DNA of 64,000 bases from Takakia lepidozioides (GCA_030704615.1 CM060732.1:45117053-45181052); one strand, 5' to 3'. Counted from the stretch's first letter, positions 24,686-36,729 are shown. The notes: a model not told the origin generated them from the sequence alone. Translations and numbers: made by a program.

Positions 24686-26234
24686 TTGTCTTCACAGCAG
24701 TTTCGCAGCAGGACTTTGAAATGGTACTTGCAGCTCGTTCATTGGATTTTGTTGATTACTTTTTTCTAGTCTTTGTGGAGCTACCATGCCTGTTTTCTTA
24801 ATTTGCTGACCTCACCATGCTGTAGCACCCCCCTTATCCTATAAACCCCACCTTCTCAAATTGAGTGGCAAATCACACAGTCCCAGCTTTGGTTTCAACG
24901 ATACCTCAATATGTGAGCTCACACACTGCTACACGATAAATCGGATCAAATTAGCTGCTAATATCGACTGCCTTTGCCTTGACAGCAGTAAACCTCTGCT
25001 GCCCGCCTTATTATTTGCGTACATGGGAAAAGCGCATATAGGTAATGGATACCTATGGTTGCCTAGACAAAAGTAGTAATAAAGGGTTAGAGGATTCCCC
25101 AACCAAATTGCGAAAAAGTCTAGCGAGCATATAACCGTAAGAGTGCCAAAAAGTGTACTGTTAACCCAGTTTCTGTTGCACCAATAGTTGCTGGAAATCA
25201 CTGCAAAATCTAAATACCTGAAGGCCCACAGACAACAGCTGCTTCCAGGCTCCAGCAAGGATTATCCACTAGATTTGGGTGGGGGGGGTTGGAAGCGAGC
25301 ATCCTGGTCACATAAACCGCAATATAAGAGAGTAACATTACTATAAAATATCGCACAAAGAAATACATTACTCTGTGATTACATGAATGATCTCCTTAGT
25401 TTTTCTGTCACAACCACTATTCTCACAAATGCCAGTATGTAAAAACCTTGAACTTGGTGATCTCTAACAAGCTGCCATGATTACCTGCACAGAGGCCCAG
25501 GGTGTGAAGCAGCACTCTTGCAGCCATGAAAGCAGCCCCAGTACCCGCAACCAGAGTACAACTTCACTATCAGAATGAGTCACCTTTTTTCTTACTGCAG
25601 AAACCAATTGCACATGCATTGATAAGCAATATGCAAGCATGTTGTGGAGTTTCAGGGCAAAGACGAGGAGAGAGTATACCACTCCACTGTGACTGCACTA
25701 ACAACCAAAGGTCATTTTGAAGACTGCTCAAAGAACCTACTCACCCAGCCGATGCCAAAACCACAGCCCGCCCCGAACCCTGGAGATCAGATGTCTTATG
25801 CTCAAAATCCTCAGAGAACAAGCAAATGGAGAGGCACACTTTGATTAATATGGGCTGGTAGTGCTGTTTTCAAAATCCAAAACTTGGTATTCTCCATCCT
25901 ATAAAGGCTTGTCTTTTCTCTAGTGTTCAACAAATTCCTCCAAAGAAGAGACAGTCTGGCAAGTGGTATGAACTACTATCCATTGAGCCACAAGTTTAGG
26001 ATTCAGAAGGCTTGCCTTCTAAACAGGAAACCGGGTCGTCAGTAAAGGCTTTGTAGAAATGGGTTCAGGATTCAATGATAGAGAATAATCCAGATTAGTA
26101 GCCTACAATTCTTGAATTTATTCTGATTTGTGACATTTGACCCTCGAAGAAGACTTAAGGCTGAGCAATTGTACAAAGTAGATTAGATGACATAAGCCCA
26201 TCATCGAAGCTGATTTGAAGGTGGGGACCCTGAA

Positions 26235-27160
26235 TCATTTGACATATAATTCTGCCCAGGTGACAAGGAACCAAGCCAGATGCAGGGAGGGCACATGATC
26301 ACAGGCTGCCAGAAACTTCCTAGCTCTGTTACAGGAAACAAAGTCACGGTCACAACATGTCCACAAATCTACTCTCCATAATGATATCCGGTGGATTCCC
26401 AGTTTTGATGACGTCAGCATGACCTCTTTGCCCTTTTCCAGGGCTGCCAGGCAAGCCCATTCACTGAGAGCACAAATGTATGTGACTTCTTTCCAGCATC
26501 ACCCCATCCAGTCTCATTTGGCCATGCATCTCCAACGCCTCCCTACCATACCCATGTTGAGCATACCCTCCGAATCATCGCATTCCATGAGACCACATTT
26601 CATATTTCAGCCATATCGTGGTGTGCATCCTTTACACTCCCGCATTTGGCATACATGTCCGCAAGGGCAGTCTCCTACGAGCCTTGCAAGGAGCCTCCTT
26701 AGCAAGGCAGCAAGAGTCTCCAGAACGATATCTGGCACAATTCCAGCTTTACTAATGTCAGCATGTACCCCTCTGTCCATTTCCAAGGCTCTTATTCGCA
26801 TGCTCATATTTGCTCCTTTGCTGGCGCACGCCTTCATAGCACCAATGAAAGTGACGTTGTTGGGGCTATTGGCACATACATCTGGGCAGCCTCCCTACCA
26901 CACCCATGCTTGACATATCCTGCCATCAACATAGTCCATGTGAACACATCTCATTCAGGCATTTGGTCAAACACTTGCTGAGCATCCACCAGGGTCCCAG
27001 ACATGGCATACATGTTGACAAGGGTCTTGAGTAGAAAGGTGTTTGCCTTGAATCCACTTTGAATAATATGAGCATGCACCTGTTTTCCCTCTGCTAGGCC
27101 TTGCATGTCGATGCACTCCCGAAAGAGACAGACGTAAGTGTTGGAGTCTGCAAAACTGCC
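26235..27160 (-). pseudogene. PPR pseudogene, N-terminal part, in unit B (minus orientation)
   Basis: Read on the minus strand this part contains PPR units with stops and frameshifts. Examples are ECIDMQGLAEGKQVHAHI, TLVNMYAMSGTLVDAQQV, MRIRALEMDRGVHADISK and AGIVPDIVLETL. It is head-to-head with the plus-strand PPR part starting at 27204, so the unit B inversion separates the two halves of what looks like one former gene. Confidence 0.8.
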
Positions 27161-27203
27161 TTTGGTTTAAAATTTGCAGGGCCTTTCAAGTTGTCTGCCA
27201 TAC

Positions 27204-28334
27204 ATGTATGCAAAATGTGGGAGCATTGAGGAAGGCTGAACGAGATTTGGTGTCCTGGAACGCCATGCTTGCAGGATATGCACAGCAGGGGTGTGGGATG
27301 GAGACCTTGGAGACCTATGAGCAAATGATGAGGAAAGGGGGGAAGTGCAACCACATCACGTTTATGTGCATTGGCAATGCTTGTGCAAGCCTGGCAGCCC
27401 TGGAAAAGGGCAAAGAGGTGCATGGTGACATCATCAAAGCTGGAATTGTACCAAATGTCATTCTGGACACTGCCCTGGTGGACATGTATGCGAAATGTGG
27501 TTGCATTGAGGATGCAAAGGGAGGACAATATGGCTGAACGCAATGTGGTGTCGTGGAATGCGATGATCGCAGAATATGCTCAGGATGGTTGTCATAGGGA
27601 GGTCCTGCAACTATTTGAATGAATGCAAAACAACGGCTTGAAGCTCGACAGTATCACCTTTATGTGTTCTCTCTGCTTGCAGCCACACTAGCCTACTGAA
27701 TGAAGGAAGACGCTACTTCGATTCCCTGAGTCAAGATCATGGTGACACTCCGACAGTAAAGCACTTTGGCTGCATGGTGGACCTTCTTGGATGTGCGGGA
27801 CAACTGGATAAGGCAGTGGACCTGATTAATAAAATGCCAATCAATCCATATGTTGTGGTGTGGAAGGCCTTGCTTGGTGCCTGCAGAATCCATGACAATG
27901 TGGAGATGGCTGAACGTGCGGCAACATCTATCCTCAAGTGGGATGAACATGATGCCGCGACTTATGTGTTGTTATCACACATCTATGCTACTGCTGGCAG
28001 GTGGGATGATACTGCAAAGGTGAGAAGAATGATGAAGGTAAAAAAGGAGCCAGGTCGCTGCTGCATTGAGGTTTGCAAGAGGGTGCACACCTTCATTGCA
28101 GATGACAAGTTGCATCTCAGAATTAGGGAAATCCATGCTGAGCTGAGAAGATTGTCTGGGCAGATGAAGGAGGTGGGGTATGTGCCTGACACGCGCTTTG
28201 TATTGCATGATGTGGGGAGAAGGAAAAAGAATTTTCTCTTTGCCACCACAGTGAGAAGCTGGCCATTGGTTTTGAAGATGGGATTTGTTTTTGTGGTGAT
28301 TACTAGTGAAACCACCATTTCCCGAGAGTATTGA
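27204..28334 (+). pseudogene. PPR-E/DYW pseudogene, C-terminal part (P2)
   Basis: From the unit B border, PPR repeats continue (ERDLVSWNAMLAGYAQQG, NACASLAALEKGKEVHGDI, LDTALVDMYAKCGCIEDAKG), then an in-frame break and stops near 27530-27620. An open stretch from 27774 carries the E motifs (MVDLLGCAGQLDKAVDLI, WKALLGACRIHDNVEMAE, YVLLSHIYATAGRWDD) and the DYW start (GYVPDTRFVLHDV). The frame then slips, and the natural continuation (HHSEKLAIGFEDG) is in another frame and soon stops. The DYW deaminase zinc motifs are absent. DYW proteins act in organellar C-to-U RNA editing; this copy is dead. Confidence 0.87.
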
Positions 28335-29598
28335 CCATGATGTACTGTTGAGTGCATTTGCTCTTGCATAAATCCACATGAAATGATAGTGGGGTCTACC
28401 CGGCATAGGTGGGAAGTCAGCCCATAACTGCACTTGACTGAAGGGGTGATTTTTGACTGATTCTTGTGAGAGTGGATGGAAATCAGAGTGCTATCCTAAT
28501 TCTGGGTTTGGGTAGTGTAGCTTCTCCAAAGCTTGAAGATGGAAGTGAGTACGAAATTTATTGAGCTTGATGAGAGAGGCAACCCTGGTGCACAAGTTTG
28601 TTCAGCATCTTAAATTTGGACATGTTTGTTTGTTTCTCGTGGTGTGGCTTTGGATGGAGCCCTTGACGAACTTGCATGAATATCGTCATAAGCTAGCCAA
28701 CACCAAGATCCAATCCCATGGTAGCTGCTTGAAAGTTAATATAGTGATTGTAGGATGTTGTTATTGATTGATGCGGCTTGACTCCCTCACACTAAAACAT
28801 CGATTTGTGCGTGTTGGAGTTCAAGGTTGGGAGGAACCACTTGAGCTGCCAATCTCGAACAAGCCAAAAAACTCTCCTGAAATCCCCTTTGAACAAGAAA
28901 GTGAGGCCTTTTTTCTTGCTTCCAGACACCGTCCACACATCCCAAAAGCGAAGCTTTTGCATGTTGGTCAATTAATATCAATGAATTTACACCCAACTAA
29001 GGGATAACTTATGTGAATAATGAGAGGAAGATATATTTACTGCTCCTCCTTCGGCTATGAGGGCACTGTCATCGGAAGGATCTGTAGCTAGCCATGGTGC
29101 GAAGCTCAATTGTTGCATGAAGGGTTGTGCTGTTGTGGATCTATTGGTTTTTCTCTTTATCTCTCTCTGGAGTTCAGCTTGTAACTTTAGTTTTTGTTCT
29201 TGTAGGTTCTGAAGCATTTTGCTGATGCATAGTCCTCCAGAACAAGCTCTGATTCTGTTGCCTCGCTGCCGTCAAGTGTGAGTGGATTTTATGGCGTCTC
29301 ATCAGGTGTGGAAGTGTCTGCATACTGGGCAGAAAATGGAGTTCAACTCCCCCTAACTTCTTGGGCATACATATATAGATACAATGAAATACGGAGACGT
29401 GACATGATAGCTTCGGCAACACTCTGCCATTCTTCTTGCGAAAAACAATGAAATATGGGATGTATGTGTGTATCACCATGGAGATGACCCACCTTTTTTT
29501 GTGAAAATTGAATGTAGTTCTCAGAATTCGTCACTAGTAGTGCGGAGCAATGCGAAGCCTTAGTACTTAAGAATCCGAGTGGGTTGCAAGCTGTGGTG
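28335..29598. other. Unassigned spacer
   Basis: Only short ORFs lie here (28561-28767 +, 28768-29007 +, 28987-29217 -, 29174-29479 -), without recognisable domains. I see no RNA gene or repeat. Confidence 0.3.
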
Positions 29599-29660
29599 GG
29601 TAGCGTGATGGTAAGGTGATAGCAATGGGGGCGACGAAGTTCTAGGCTCAATTCTTGACG
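29599..29660 (+). repeat. tRNA-like SINE head (tentative)
   Basis: GGTAGCGTGATGGTAAGG resembles a pol III A box. TTCTAGGCTCAATTCTTG, about 40 bp downstream, resembles a B box. No cloverleaf acceptor stem is apparent, so this would be a SINE remnant, not a tRNA gene. Confidence 0.35.
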
Positions 29661-29912
29661 GGAGGCTTTGGTAGTATAACCCCGGTTGATGTAACCCTCA
29701 ACTTGGTGTAACCCTCTGTAACCCCGATTTCTCATGTAACTCTTGTTGGTCCATTTTATACTTAGCTACATTTGGACTTAGTCAAATTTTGAGACCAAGT
29801 GTGGGTTACATCGCAACCCAAGTGGAGTTACACACCTCGTCGTGTAAGCCAATGTAACCCCAAGTGGAGTTACACACCTCGTCGTGTAACCCGATGTAAC
29901 CCCCACTAGAGT
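29661..29912. repeat. TGTAACCC-rich repeat cluster with a two-copy 42-bp tandem repeat
   Basis: The words TGTAACCC and GGGTTACA recur at least eight times in 250 bp. Within the cluster, the unit around AAGTGGAGTTACACACCTCG (then TCGTGTAA) is present twice in tandem at about 29818-29902. No terminal repeats or ORF were found. Confidence 0.6.
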
Positions 29913-30544
29913 TGATACTCCTTCAGTTCCATGTCACTCTCAAGTGAGCGTGGGGAAGATTTGACATGCCAAAAACCGGCGTACCATCCTATCAGAGGTT
30001 GCACGTGTGCATTAAGTTCTTACATTATTCCTAATATGTAAAGCAGTTTCATTCGGGCCCGGTTAATTCTAGAGTGGTCCAGGAATTAGCGTGGTCCAGG
30101 AGTTAAAAGAGGGGGCCAATATAATAAGGCCACCTGTATTAATTAACGAAATGAAGGTTCCGAAAATTAAGGATCCCAAGGCGTTAATCGGAAAGGTAAA
30201 AAAAAGGCGAATGGCCCAGCCAATGGGGAGGGCGGGCTGGGCCGCTGGAACGTGCGAATAATGAGGGCAGGTGTAGGTCCCTGCGTAGAAATAGGGGAAA
30301 GTTTTAGAAAAAACGACGGGGCAGTGGGCTCTGGAACATTCTAGAACAACCTACGATCTGGAAACTTATGGAGCTTTGAAGAACGACAAAAGGAGTGGTG
30401 GCGGGAGGGTGGTGGGCCAGTGAGTTGATGTAGTAGGAGTGTGGAGTGGTGGGAGATAGGATGGTGGGACCAGTGGGTTGAGGCTGCTCTAGGACGTCGT
30501 AGCGAGCACCCTTTTTAGATATGTGGTTCAATCAATCCTTCTGT
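29913..30544. other. Unassigned spacer before the copia fragment
   Basis: A short duplication of GTGGTCCAGGA occurs near 30074-30100. A minus ORF (30304-30531) has no recognised product. Nothing else is supported. Confidence 0.3.
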
Positions 30545-31389
30545 TATCTTCCTTTAATGTTCATAGAAAGTTTGCCATCAGCCAGATCCTTAAGAGGTTC
30601 AATACGGAGGATTGCAACCCAATCTCTACTCCCTGGAAGTTGGGAAAAGGTTATCCAAACAACATGAGCCCCAGACAAAGGAGGAGCAGGATGAGATGAC
30701 TGAGGTTCCATACTGTCAAGCTGTTGGCAGTCTGATGTATGCTATGACAGGCACTAAACCACATATAGCAATTGCAGTTGGAATGGTGAGTCAGTTTATG
30801 GCAAATCGGGATTGCTCACTAGAAAGCAGTCAAGAGAATCTTCAGGTATTTGAAGGGGACTCAACATATGGTTCTGCAGTTTAAGGCTGGAGCAAATGAT
30901 GCTTTGGAAGGCAGTTGTGATTCAGATTGGGGTGGGGACTTGGCTAGTAGGAAGTCCACCACAGGTTATGCCTTTACTTTGGGCAGTGGCGCAATCAGCT
31001 GGAATAGTAAAAAGCAACCTACAGTTGCTGTGTCTACTACAGAGGCTGAATACATAGTAGCTGCCCAAGCTGCAAAGGAGGCGATGTGGTTGCGAACGCT
31101 CTTGAATGAGCTGAACTTCATCTTAGTGAAAACAACCCCGATCAAGAGCGATAACCAAGGTAGCCTTGCTTTGATGAAAAACCCAGACTTTCATGCTCGA
31201 ACCAAGCATGTTGATATTCACCATCATTTTGTGAGGAAGTAAATCCTTGTGCAAAAGATTGTCTTTCATTGTTGTAAGACAGAGGAGGAGACAGCTGACA
31301 CTTTGACAAAAGATGTTCCAAGACCGAAGTTGGAACAATGCAGAATGCAGCTAGGGTTATGTGAACAATGAAAATTCACAAAGTGGGAG
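30545..31389 (+). mobile_element. Ty1/copia retrotransposon fragment (end of RT, RNase H)
   Basis: The end of a copia polyprotein is read in two frames with a frameshift near 30815. The first part has the RT C-terminus (VPYCQAVGSLMYAMTGTKP). The second (30850-31242) has RNase H signatures (SCDSDWGGDLASRKSTTGY, STTEAEYIVAAQAAKEAMWL, SDNQGSLALMKNPDFHARTK, HVDIHHHFVR). A stop interrupts just after FVRK. The fragment begins abruptly near 30545, so gag, protease, integrase and most of RT are missing. A purine-rich tract (AAAGTGGGAG) lies directly before the LTR. Confidence 0.88.
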
Positions 31390-31700
31390 TGTTAGAAAGT
31401 TTGTTCAATTCAGTGTAACAGATGCTCCCTTAATAACAAGTTGGATATTGTTAGATACTTTTGCTATTCATGTCATGACAAATAGAGAAAAGGCAGAAGA
31501 ATGTTGCAGATAGGAATAGCACTAGGACTCAAATAGAAATATCTAAAGTTGAGGTTTGTGTATTTAAGTAAGCACTTCAGGCCATTGAATCACTCTCTTT
31601 CAATCTCCAGGAATAAAGTGTCTCTCCATAAACCTGTCTTTGTCTCTATTTCTATATAGTTAGCATAGTTGTATGCTAGAGTACTCATCGTCTTTCCTCA
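31390..31700 (+). repeat. Putative 3' LTR of the copia fragment
   Basis: It begins TGTTAGAAAG right after the polypurine tract and could end at TTTCCTCA (TG...CA), about 311 bp. The 5' LTR is absent from the window, so the end is a guess. Confidence 0.5.
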
Positions 31701-32762
31701 TGTGAAAATCCTGAAGTTTAAGTCATCATGACTTCTGGTGCAACCACCAGGTCTAAGCAGAATTCTGGTCAACAACAAGCAGCAACGTGAATATCCGAAC
31801 TACAAGGCAGCACTATCAATAGTCCACACTCATTTACTGCATGCATAAGGAAACTTGCAGATATTCGATGTGTGTCAAACGAACTGGGCCACGATGAAGC
31901 ATATTTGCCAGACAGGAAACCGCCCATACCTTTACTCACAATTTGGTTTTGTAAATAGCCGAGGCTGATGACTGAAACCAACCAGCTCTGATTTTTTTTC
32001 TAATGTTGAGACCAACTTCTATTGTTGAGTTAGCAAATGCACATCTCTTACCGACCATCCTTGGTCCAGATAGACTTCTTCGCTTGTACATTCAAATAAG
32101 GTCTGTGTATCAGGGTATCAAAGCAGTGCTAGTACTGTTTAAAGTTATAGCTTATAAGAAAAGGCGGAATGTTGACTATATACAAGTTCTATACAGGGCA
32201 ATTGCCGTCACGACCTCATCAACACTGTACGGGTGAAACGGCGGCGTTACTTTGTCGTGTAGTAAAGCTCCCCAACGAGAGTCCAACGCATTTTCACATA
32301 CTAACATAAGCGTTGGTCTCCTCCAGCTCACTGAAGGTTCTCAAACCTGCATGCCCATCTTACGCAAACCTTCGCGATAGGTCCTCAGGGGCCAGAGCGG
32401 CCCGGTTCTTGATTCAACGCCACTCCGACTTTGTGTCTTGACTGTACATCCTGCAGCAAGCATGGAGCAGAAGCACAGGTAGAGGGCCAAATTACTCAAG
32501 AGAATATACTATCCAGGCCCCAGCATGGAGACAACAATAGTCAAGGTTGAGAGAGGTTCGTGAGGTGCAAGGCTCCCTATTTTAGCACAGGTGACAGCAC
32601 AGGCACTCTTTGATTAGGTCCGTGCAGATGGCTGCCCTTGCACAGACGGCGGGGAAAGAAAGACTTTTGAAGCTCCTAAATGGCGCTACGCAGACACTGC
32701 TGCGTCTAACTGCCGCATGTGAAAGCAGAGCGCCCTGATCCCAATGGATGGCCCTCTTCTCG
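31701..32762. other. Unassigned spacer downstream of the copia LTR
   Basis: Short ORFs only (31769-31981 -, 32003-32236 +). No domain, repeat or RNA gene is recognised. It includes the 3' flank of DRM1. Confidence 0.3.
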
Positions 32763-34207
32763 TCACTTGTCCAGGGTAGTGATCACTACCCTGCACACGC
32801 ATTCATCCCAAGCACAATTACCCCGCCTAACCCTCTCAGAGCTTTGTCCTTGCAGTGCATCGGCATGAGTCTCAATGGACTCTTCGCCCGATGGTGCATC
32901 AGATGAGTAGTGTACGAACAATTGAATAAAGATCCCCACTGTGACTTGCAACAGTTCATTATTTACGGTGTACACAGGTTGTCACAATAACCATACTGCA
33001 TGCAACCAGAGTACATGAATAGCGCTGTTCCAAAGTGTTCAAAACACTACTTCCGAAGCTGTTTTACAACTTACCAGTCATAAATCGTCGGAGAATTCGG
33101 CTGTGCTTTGTCGAACTTGTCTGAGCCTACGGCCTTCATATCTTTGTTGCTTCCTGGTTGAAAGACACTCCGCCAGACGTTGTGTTTCGCTCTTCTGACT
33201 ACACAAAACCGAAGACAAAACTGAGGATTTTGGTATCCGCAAGCAGGAAAGCCTAATATCAGGTATATTATTTACAGTGAGTTGCAAATCGTCAACGTAA
33301 TTTTAGGCCAAACTATTATGAAGTACACTAGTATGTATACCCCGACAACAACTCTCGAAAGAATCTCAGGAGCCAAACCTTCGATAACCAGACATCACAA
33401 CCAAACTGTATCAACAACTGAAAGTTCTACACGCGGAAATGCCACCAGGTGGAAGGGAAAAAGACACTCACGACTAGGAGAGGCGACCGACGGAGAGATG
33501 GGAGGGCTAGATCCGAAACTTCCAGGAGATAATAGTGGAGATTCGGTATCCAAGGAACTCAAAATAGGAGGCTTCTTAATCTCTATACTTTCTGTCAAAC
33601 GCCGGGCCTCAGTTTGGGAGTTCTGGAATTCTCCACTGAGGCGGCGATCCATCGATCTTTTCGCCGCATCTGCAACAGATTAACGGAAGAGTTATAATTG
33701 ATCGATCGTATGTAAGATCTCTGCAGGCCAAAAGATCCAAATTCTAGGAATGTGCTCTTGATCCTTTGAGTCTATCTTAACGTGCACATAGTACTTCCAA
33801 TCGGGTCCATTGGTCCCAAAATGTCGAACCTGTCAAAGCACAAAGAAGGCACACGCAACATATTCTGTGAAGCTGGTCGTAGGAACTAAAAATACCGCAA
33901 AGTGCCTCAACAAATTGCATTGTTCGAGACAAAACTTGTCACCTCTAACAACGAGTGGACTCTGACCAAAATGCTACTTCCAACTGACCTTCGTGGTACA
34001 GTCTAAGTGAAAACGTATCCTCGCTCGATCAAGAAACTACAGAACTCAGACACGCAAAGAGGATTAGCTGGAATCAGTACCGTCTGACAAAGACGTAACA
34101 TCAGCAGGCAGAGTGACACTTTTCCTAAGCTTCGTCAGGCCGCTCAAGCCATCCTCAGGCTTGGGACCTGCAACAACATCGTCCCAGAGCTTGTCCAGCA
34201 GCCCCAT
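32763..34207 (-). CDS. DRM1: Dormancy-associated / auxin-repressed protein (DRM1/ARP family)
   Basis: Four exons on the minus strand: 34207-34081, 33669-33472, 33198-33075 and 32790-32763, in phase, about 158 aa. The family hallmark MGLLDKLWDDVVAGPKPEDG starts the protein. Exon 2 has the Ser/Pro-rich block (SPGSFGSSPPISPSVASPS). Exon 3 carries the conserved NVWRSVFQPGSNKD and PNSPTIYDW. Exon 4 is tiny (28 bp, 8 codons and stop, VVITTLDK); its acceptor GTGTGCAG completes the Trp codon, but it is the least certain exon. DRM1/ARP proteins are small, largely disordered plant proteins whose transcripts mark dormancy and growth arrest; no biochemical activity is established. An upstream in-frame ATG (34258) would add a poly-Cys stretch from CAA/CAG-rich leader DNA and is rejected as the start. 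Confidence 0.88.
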
Positions 34208-35757
34208 TCTGCAACAACAGCAACAACACGCAGCTTGCGCCTTCAAATCCTTGGGCAAGAAGTGAGTACGAGGAAGAGGGCAGAGTTAGGAAAGATAAGT
34301 ATCGCACCTCGTCTAGTCATGGCCTTCCGTTTTACCGCCATAATCTACTTCGGTAAAATAATGCCACATGTATTGCAGGAGTAACTTGAACCGGACGTTC
34401 CGGTATCCTACCGATAGTCCCAGTAGCCAAGATCTCGAGGGCGGCGCGGCTGCTCCATCCCGGTACCCGTACGTAACTCGGCCACCCCCAGCACCGATTA
34501 CATCCCGTTCCCGGTCACCATCCCAATACTACCAAGAGAACCATTTCAGCGCTGGGGGCTAGACTTCGTGGGACCCATTAAACCTCCAGCAAGGTACACA
34601 CGCTAGATCTACCGGCTGTCGGCAAAGGCGACGGCGTGGAGCCGGTTTCCCGGGCGCCAGCACCCTGCACGGGTTGCCAGGAAACTCGCCCGGGGCTTCG
34701 TGGCCAGCAGTTGTGTCAAGTGTGTCCGAATACCGACCAGATCCAGAAGTTTGGCTGTACCACAAGAACAAGGATCACCGCTGTTTGTCACGACTTGCCT
34801 CGATCGATTATTCTTCATTTTCCCGGCGGGTAGATATGATTCTTTGCGTGCTGTAAAAATGACAAACGGAGGGTATATGGATAGGGTATGCGTCACGGGG
34901 CATGGGCTCGTCCTTGCCGCGTCACCACCACCGCCCGTTCTCGCGCCCCGTGGCATCCCGTAAGAGGCTGGGAGCTTATTTACACTAAAAATACCGAAGT
35001 TTCCGGACTGCAGTCCGATCGAGAAGATCTGACGCTTTTGGCGAGGTGGGAGTTGCTTTAGGTCGTACGTACACTAAAGGCACGACTGGATACAGTATTT
35101 TTAAGTTTCTTTCGACGTGAAGTTCCTTGGTGGTCAGATTAAATTTACTGTGTAAGGAGGGGAAAATTTCAGACACTCTGGAAGACATTGATTGATAGTA
35201 AACAAGAACAAGGACATCATCTTCATCATGAAAGGTGAGGAGCATCAGAAAATTTTGACTAAAAAATTTCTCAGGAATAGGATCTTGCTGGCACTTGTGA
35301 TCAGCCGCAAATGTGGTCTCAACTCAAATAAGCCTAAGACTGAACTGAGTCTGATCAGCAAACAGCCTAAGAACTGCCTTTCTGGATAGAAAGATGCGAT
35401 TGAGTTGAAAACTATTATACCTCTGCATGTCGATACTGATGAGCTACTCCATAGATAACATCATACTGAGTCAGATGTGATCTAGCAATGGGTTCTGAAG
35501 CAACTGGTGCGAGTGCGAGTCGTACTTTTCCTGGAAAGATTTTTCGGACTGGTTTCTTGCGCTAGCAGTAAATTGACTCCTCGCAAGGTGCATACTGGAT
35601 GTCTGTCATGTTGCTCACTAGGGTGCAAAAAGAAGAGGAACTGGTGCTGAACTGGTGCAGACACCTTAGGCCTTAGGAGCAGCAAGCACTTTGTAAGTTT
35701 TGTCACTACTAACAAAATTCAGAGTCACTGATTGACTGCTCAACAACTTTAGGGGGG
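34208..35757. other. GC-rich upstream region of DRM1 and unassigned spacer
   Basis: 34208-34960 is clearly richer in CpG than its surroundings and is open in several frames on both strands, which fits a promoter-type CpG-rich region better than genes. 34985-35757 has short ORFs only (34985-35245 -, 35192-35389 +, 35482-35715 -) with no recognised domain. Confidence 0.4.
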
Positions 35758-36112
35758 TCAGCTCCGATGGTCAGCTCCCACAGCATCACCAACCGACTTG
35801 AAGCCATCAAGCTCCAGACATTCAGCCAACTCAGCCTGCATCCCCAAGCTAATGCAGATCAAACAAAGTTCTCTTTCCAGATACTGTAATAGTAGAACGT
35901 TGCACAACATGCAGTTAGGGACACTCACTTGTTCTAGCATAACCAAGTGAGAAAACTTGAACTACACTGAAACTCTTACAAAAAACATTATCTCTGTGAC
36001 CTGGACACATACCTTGATACGTGGCAAAATGGCTGGGCCTTCGAAAGCAAATGCAGTGTACAGCTGCACCAAGGAGGCACCGGCCCGTATCTTCAAGTAT
36101 GCATCCTCCCCA
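35758..36112 (-). CDS. PYRD: Dihydroorotate dehydrogenase (class 2, mitochondrial type), last two exons only
   Basis: Two exons, 36112-36013 and 35835-35758, join in phase and encode the C-terminus of class 2 DHODH. They contain [33 protein letters not shown] and [20 protein letters not shown], ending ADHRS. The enzyme oxidises dihydroorotate to orotate with quinone as acceptor in pyrimidine synthesis; the GxxLVQLYT segment belongs to the FMN phosphate site. The incoming acceptor needs a phase-2 upstream exon, but none is found between 36113 and the unit A' border (36297). I also see no earlier exons to the right of 44562 on this strand. The gene is therefore probably truncated by the duplication, although the exons shown are intact. 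Confidence 0.85.
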
Positions 36113-36729
36113 CTGTCACCATTTCATAAGCAAGCACCATCAACTTAAAAGTACCCACTGCCTGTAGATTCTGGCCTGAAGTGCCAGAGGGTGCTGGTTT
36201 TTGAAAATGAAAGTTCATCATCATGAACAGATTTGGCTTGTTGACTTATGGAACAGCTCCTGTTGAAGGAGGGTAACACAGGTCTATTACTTCCTACACT
36301 TCTGTCAAAGAAACACAAGGATTGTGCTAGAAACAGCAGAGCACAATGCATCAATCACAAAATGAAAGCAGCTAAAGCTCTTTCTTTTCACTATTGACAA
36401 GATGCCATACTGAAGTACACTGAGGTATAATGTGGGGCCTTGGGATGCCATTCTGGACTATAATTCTACTATAAAAAATAGTCTGCGTCGAGTTCATGAA
36501 TTAAACTGCAATCTTCCATCTGCATGTAGCCTTAATTTTCCTTTGTTCAGGCGTATGGGGAGCAGGTAAGACTATCTGAAGCCAATGGATAGCAGCAGTG
36601 AAGGAGATTTCCTTTTAACGGCGCGGAGTCTACCACTCAAGTTCCTAAGATATACTACCGCTTGAGACTAACAACATGGATACATGAGATCCTGAGAAGA
36701 AGTCAGGAGAGAAGGGGAAAGATTCTCAC

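Larger units (their letters stand above)
22821..27203 (+). repeat. Duplication unit B (inverted repeat, copy 1)
   Basis: The reverse complement of this 4.38-kb segment recurs at 40200-44562 with about 99% identity by eye. The inner borders are TGGGCATATC (left) and GTCTGCCATAC (right). Examples of differences are single substitutions near 22910, 24532 and 25545, and small indels. The unit contains unassigned ORFs and, at its right end, the N-terminal part of a PPR pseudogene on the minus strand. The two arms are about 13 kb apart. Confidence 0.92.

Noticed and set aside
34368-34963. Six overlapping ORFs on both strands upstream of DRM1
   Set aside because: High GC removes stop codons in all frames; no frame shows protein-like conservation or domains.
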